Of a stretch of 64,000 bases of DNA, positions 60,580 through 64,000 are shown in pieces (the first letter of the stretch is position 1; the number at the start of each line of letters is the position of its first letter). Below the pieces are notes generated by a model, which was given only the letters and a program-made list of their open reading frames with translations, was not told the origin of the DNA and did no database searches. The position numbers and the translations under genes are program-made. Origin of the DNA: Longispora fulva (lineage in GTDB: Bacteria > Actinomycetota > Actinomycetes > Mycobacteriales > Micromonosporaceae); assembly GCF_015751905.1 (NCBI RefSeq), contig NZ_JADOUF010000001.1, positions 5,580,001-5,644,000 on the forward strand, read 5' to 3'.

Positions 60580-61922
60580 CGCTCACGACCGCCCCACCCT
60601 CCCCGCCGCTGGTGCGCCCCAGGGCGCCCCGCTGGCTCCCCCTGCCCCCGGCCTGGCCCCTGGTCGGGATCCTCGCCCTCTACCCGCTGTGGTGGGCGCT
60701 CGGCCTCGGCGTCCTGATCTTCCCGATGATGGCGCTGCCGATGGGCTGGTGGCTGCTGCGGAACCGGCCCATCCAGGTACCCCCCGGATTCGGTCTGTGG
60801 TTGCTCTTCCTGCTCGCGGTCCTGGGCAGCGTCATCGCGCTCGGCTACCAGCCGGCCGGCACCCTGCCGGGCGGCTTCGTCGGCCGGCTGCCCGGGGTGG
60901 GCTTCCGGGTGATCGAGTACGCGTCGCTGACCGTGCTGATGCTCTACGTCGGCAACCTGCCCCGGGCCGTGCTGCCGCAGCGGCGGATCGTGGCGCTGCT
61001 CGGCTGGCTGTTCGTCGTCACCGTCGGCGGCGGACTGCTCGGCGTGTTCGCCGGGCACTGGGAGTTCAACTCCCCGGTGGAGATGCTGCTCCCGCACAAG
61101 CTGCGCAGCATGGGCTTCATCAAGTCCCTGGTGCACCCGGCGGCCGCGCAGGTGATGGACGTGTTCGGCGGGATGGACATCCCCCGGCCGGCCGCCCCGT
61201 GGGGCTACACGAACACCTGGGGCAACAACTACTGCCTGCTGGTCGGCTTCTTCGTGATCTGGGCCTTCGCCACGAGACGCCGCTGGCTGGCCGCCGTGCT
61301 GCTGGTCGTGTCGGTGCTGCCGGTCGTCTACTCGCTCAACCGGGGCCTGTGGATCGGCCTCGGCATGCTGGCCCTCTACCTGGCCGCCCGGCTCGCCGCC
61401 CAGGGCCGGATGTGGCCGCTGTTCGGGCTCGCCGCCACCACGGCCGTCGTCGCGGTGCTGCTCGCCGCCAGCCCGCTCGGCACCCTGGTCAACGCCCGGG
61501 TCGAGCACGGCAAGTCCAACGACGTCCGGATGTACGTCACCGTCGAAGCGCTCCGAGGACTGCCCGAGTCCCCGCTGATCGGCTTCGGCTCGACCCGCAA
61601 CACCTCGGGCGGGCGCAACTCGATCGCGGTCGGCAGCACCTCGGACTGCGAGCGGTGCGGCAACTTCACCCTGGGCGGCAACGGTCAGCTCTGGCAGACC
61701 CTGTACGCGCACGGGATCATCGGCACCCTCGCCTACTTCGGCTTCTTCGGCTACGGCATCTGGCGGTTCCGCCGGGACCGTACCGCGATCGGGCTCGTCT
61801 GCTCGGCCTGTCACGTCGTCAGCTTCTCGGCGATGTTCTGGTACAACGCGCTGGTCACACCACTGGCGTTCCAGCTGCTGGCCTACGCGCTGCTGTGGAG
61901 GAACACCCATGCCCACGAATAA
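60576..61922 (+). CDS. O-antigen-ligase/polymerase-like membrane protein (Wzy/WaaL type)
   Basis: A 448-aa polytopic protein with about ten to eleven hydrophobic segments. The large outside loop carries 'YTNTWGNNYCLLVGF' before it and 'SLNRGLWIGLGMLALYL', then 'ESPLIGFGSTRNTSGG' after it, matching the Wzy_C (O-antigen ligase) pattern with its Arg residues. Such enzymes polymerise or ligate undecaprenyl-linked glycan repeat units on the outer face of the membrane. It overlaps the Wzz-like gene by 4 bp and the next gene by 14 bp, so the three proteins should be made together. Confidence 0.82.
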   Translation: MTLTTAPPSPPLVRPRAPRWLPLPPAWPLVGILALYPLWWALGLGVLIFPMMALPMGWWLLRNRPIQVPPGFGLWLLFLLAVLGSVIALGYQPAGTLPGGFVGRLPGVGFRVIEYASLTVLMLYVGNLPRAVLPQRRIVALLGWLFVVTVGGGLLGVFAGHWEFNSPVEMLLPHKLRSMGFIKSLVHPAAAQVMDVFGGMDIPRPAAPWGYTNTWGNNYCLLVGFFVIWAFATRRRWLAAVLLVVSVLPVVYSLNRGLWIGLGMLALYLAARLAAQGRMWPLFGLAATTAVVAVLLAASPLGTLVNARVEHGKSNDVRMYVTVEALRGLPESPLIGFGSTRNTSGGRNSIAVGSTSDCERCGNFTLGGNGQLWQTLYAHGIIGTLAYFGFFGYGIWRFRRDRTAIGLVCSACHVVSFSAMFWYNALVTPLAFQLLAYALLWRNTHAHE

Positions 61923-63108
61923 CGCGCCGGCGGCACTGACCGCCTCGGACTCCTCGCTGCGGGCCGCGTACCTCACCGAGGTGCTCGGGCTGCTGTACCC
62001 GACGGGTGAGGGGGCCGGGATCGAGTACCTCGTGGTGCCCGACGCGCGCCGGCCACGGCTCCTGGTACCCGCCAACGACCGCAGGCTCGCCGCGGCCGCC
62101 GTGCGCAGGTACGCCGAACCCACCTCCCGGCTCGCCCGGTTCAAGCGGGACGCCGTCGTCGCCGCGCTGCGCACCGGGGCCTCCGGACTGCTGCTCCGCG
62201 ACCGGGTCACGGTGCGCGAGTCCGGCGGCATCGACGCGCACCTGTGCGAGGCGCTCGGCCAGCAGGTCCGGATCAGCGTGCACATCGGACCGGCCAGGGC
62301 CAACCGCAAGCCGGTCCTGCAACTGCTCGCCCCCGGCGGCACCACGGTCGGATTCGTCAAGCTCGGCGTCAACGAGCTGACCCGCCGGCTGGTCCGCGCC
62401 GAAACCAACGCGCTGGAGTCCCTGTCCTGCGCCGGGCTGCAACTGATCACCACGCCGTCCGTGCTGCACGCCGGCGGCTGGCGCGGCCACGAGGTGCTCG
62501 TCCAGTCCGCCCTGCCGATCTGGCGGCCCCGGGCCGCGGTCCGCGCCCGGCTGAACCCCGCGATGCGGGAGCTGGCCGAGGCGTTCGGGGTGACCCGGTG
62601 CCGGCTGTCGCAGAGCGAGTACCGGGGCCGGCTCACCACCCGGCTCGCCACGGTCAAGGTCTCCGACGACGGCCGGGTCCTCGAACGCGCCGCCGCCGAA
62701 CTCCTCAAACGCGCCGGCAGCGCCCAGCTGTCCTTCGGCGCGTGGCACGGCGACTGGACCCCGTGGAACATGGCCGCCGTGCACGACACGCTGCTGGTCT
62801 GGGACTGGGAACGGTTCTGCACCGGGGTGCCCGTCGGCTTCGACGGCGCGCACTACGCCCTGCAGGCCGCCATCGTCACCGCCGGCCGGGAACCCGCCAC
62901 GGCCGTCGACCAGGTGATCGACAACGCGCCGGCGCTGCTCGCCCCGTTCGGGGTCGGGGCCGCCGCCGCCCGGATCACCGTGCTGCTCTACCTCGTGGAC
63001 CTCGCCACCCGGTACCTGACCGATCGCCAGGCGGAGGCCGGTGCCCGACTCGGGGTGCTGGGCACCTGGCTACTGCCGGCGTTGGTCCGCCGGGTTTCTC
63101 ACCTATAG
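61909..63108 (+). CDS. Phosphotransferase-fold (APH-like) kinase
   Basis: A 399-aa cytosolic protein. The C-terminal half has the aminoglycoside-phosphotransferase/choline-kinase plan: Lys151 in 'TVGFVKLGVNEL', Glu165 in 'RAETNALE', the catalytic 'WHGDWTPWNMA' at 279-289 and the metal Asp299 in 'VWDWERF'. All key residues are present. Residues 1-110 are not assigned. It could phosphorylate a sugar, polyol or lipid intermediate of the polymer; antibiotic resistance is a poor fit given its place inside the operon. It overlaps the ligase gene by 14 bp and ends 9 bp before the sulfotransferase gene. Confidence 0.75.
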   Translation: MPTNNAPAALTASDSSLRAAYLTEVLGLLYPTGEGAGIEYLVVPDARRPRLLVPANDRRLAAAAVRRYAEPTSRLARFKRDAVVAALRTGASGLLLRDRVTVRESGGIDAHLCEALGQQVRISVHIGPARANRKPVLQLLAPGGTTVGFVKLGVNELTRRLVRAETNALESLSCAGLQLITTPSVLHAGGWRGHEVLVQSALPIWRPRAAVRARLNPAMRELAEAFGVTRCRLSQSEYRGRLTTRLATVKVSDDGRVLERAAAELLKRAGSAQLSFGAWHGDWTPWNMAAVHDTLLVWDWERFCTGVPVGFDGAHYALQAAIVTAGREPATAVDQVIDNAPALLAPFGVGAAAARITVLLYLVDLATRYLTDRQAEAGARLGVLGTWLLPALVRRVSHL

Positions 63109-63117
63109 GAGAGGGTC

Positions 63118-63987
63118 GTGGACTCACACAAGGTCCCAGAGAAAGTCAAACAGTTGGTGCACTTCGGCTCCCGGTCACTCGGCCGGGCCACCGCGAACGC
63201 CCGACTGCTGCCGTCGTTCCTGCTGTGCGGGGGGCAGCGGTGCGGCACGACGTCGCTGTACCGGGCGCTCGCCGGGCACCCGGCCATCCTCAAGGCGGTG
63301 CTGCACAAGGGCGTGCACTACTTCGACACGTCCTACCACCAGGGATTCTCCTGGTACCGGGGCCACTTCCCGCTCCGGGTCAGCGCCCGACGCGTCGAGT
63401 CCCGGGTCCAGGTGCCGGTCCAGACGTTCGAGTCCAGCCCGTACTACATGTACCACCCGCACGCCGCCGAACGGATCGCCCGCGACCTGCCCGACGTGAA
63501 GCTCGTCGTCCTGGTCCGCGACCCGGTCGAGCGCGCCTACTCCCAGCACGCGCACGAGCTGGCCCGCGGCTTCGAACACATCGAGGAGTTCACCGAGGCC
63601 GTGGACCTCGAGCCGTCCCGGCTGTCCGGCGAGGCGGAGCGGCTGCGCACCGACCCGACGTACTACTCCTTCTCCCACCAGCACCACGGCTACCTGGCCC
63701 GCGGCCGGTACGTCGAATACCTCGAACGGCTCGCCGACATCTTCGGCCGGGACCGCATCCACGTCGTCGACAGCCACGACTTCTTCACCACCCCGCAGCC
63801 GGTGTTCGCCGACCTGCTGGGCTTCCTCGGCCTGCCGTGGCTCGGCGACCCGCCGTTCGAGCAGCACAACGCGCGGCCCAGGTCCACGATGCCGGAGTCG
63901 GTGCGCGAGGCGCTCGACGCGTACTTCGCGCCCCACGACGAACGCCTCGCCCGGTGGCTCGGCTGGACGCCCTCCTGGCGACGATGA
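63118..63987 (+). CDS. PAPS-dependent sulfotransferase
   Basis: A 289-aa sulfotransferase. The 5'-phosphosulfate loop is 'CGGQRCGTTSLYRAL' at 37-51 and the 3'-phosphate site is 'VLVRDPVERAYSQHAHE' with R134 and S142. 'ESSPYYMYHP' is the family segment after strand 3, and the sequence matches the heparan-sulfate/NodH-like carbohydrate group more than small-molecule sulfotransferases. It would move sulfate from PAPS to a hydroxyl or amine of a glycan. GTG start with GGAGAGGG upstream. Last complete gene in the window; the operon probably continues. Confidence 0.92.
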   Translation: MDSHKVPEKVKQLVHFGSRSLGRATANARLLPSFLLCGGQRCGTTSLYRALAGHPAILKAVLHKGVHYFDTSYHQGFSWYRGHFPLRVSARRVESRVQVPVQTFESSPYYMYHPHAAERIARDLPDVKLVVLVRDPVERAYSQHAHELARGFEHIEEFTEAVDLEPSRLSGEAERLRTDPTYYSFSHQHHGYLARGRYVEYLERLADIFGRDRIHVVDSHDFFTTPQPVFADLLGFLGLPWLGDPPFEQHNARPRSTMPESVREALDAYFAPHDERLARWLGWTPSWRR

Positions 63988-64000
63988 CGGTTCTCCAACA

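Noticed and set aside
61909-63108. Aminoglycoside resistance gene
   Set aside because: The fold motifs match, but the gene overlaps a glycan ligase and precedes a sulfotransferase in a tight operon, and its N-terminal 110 residues are unlike known resistance enzymes.

Overview
This is a 64 kb window of very GC-rich DNA (roughly 70% by eye) from an actinobacterium. Many genes start with GTG and 4-bp ATGA/GTGA gene overlaps are common. Several genes begin 6-8 nt after a TANNNT -10 box, the actinobacterial leaderless arrangement. The families present (DUF397 next to XRE/DUF5753, DUF501, DUF4328, an eno-ftsB-DUF501-ppx block, secreted proteins with RVLDTR modules) fit a filamentous actinomycete. 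I would guess Micromonosporaceae or a relative; that assignment is inference from gene content only. No plasmid, phage, transposase, CRISPR array, rRNA or classical PKS/NRPS cluster is visible.

Layout. 0-8 kb holds the end of greA, a zinc-ribbon M48 protease, threonine ammonia-lyase, two zinc-ribbon membrane proteins, a DUF2269 membrane protein, an amidase, cystathionine gamma-synthase and msrA. 8.1-15.4 kb is accessory: a frameshifted DUF6980-like gene, a broken copy of a secreted repeat module, a large secreted beta-helix/PKD/RVLDTR-module protein, a MarR regulator with an operator palindrome over its own start, an ASCH-domain protein, a 103-aa protein of seven calcium-loop repeats, and a hydrolase/TetR operon behind a promoter with duplicated operators. 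15.4-15.6 kb holds two very large hairpins between convergent genes. 15.6-24.5 kb is mostly housekeeping: cystathionine beta-synthase, two SGNH hydrolases, thiolase, a Bax-inhibitor-like protein, tRNA-Leu(UAA), a GT-C-like membrane protein and aminopeptidase P.

24.5-27.7 kb is a second accessory patch: four tandem copies of a small secreted four-cysteine protein, ending at a 15-bp inverted repeat, beside an XRE/DUF397 pair. 28-33.5 kb is NDH-2 and a DUF4129/MoxR/DUF58 operon. 33.5-52 kb is core: Nudix, ppx-DUF501-ftsB-eno, a lipoprotein, a NudC-like Nudix, DUF885 peptidase, LCP transferase, MazG, a SurA-like lipoprotein, mfd, LD-carboxypeptidase, a membrane protein and ppc.

52.4-64 kb is the most interesting part. 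A second large secreted RVLDTR-module protein is followed by an APS kinase fused to a sulfurylase-like domain that has lost its catalytic motifs. Next come a DM13 protein and a lipoprotein that joins a DNRLRE-like domain, a Pro-rich linker and a GH26-like glycosidase. Diverging from these is a tightly overlapping operon: a Wzz-like co-polymerase with a dead P-loop, an O-antigen-ligase-like protein, a phosphotransferase-fold kinase and a PAPS-dependent sulfotransferase. Together these suggest synthesis, sulfation and trimming of a secreted glycan; the cluster runs off the right edge. No gap between genes exceeds 300 bases.
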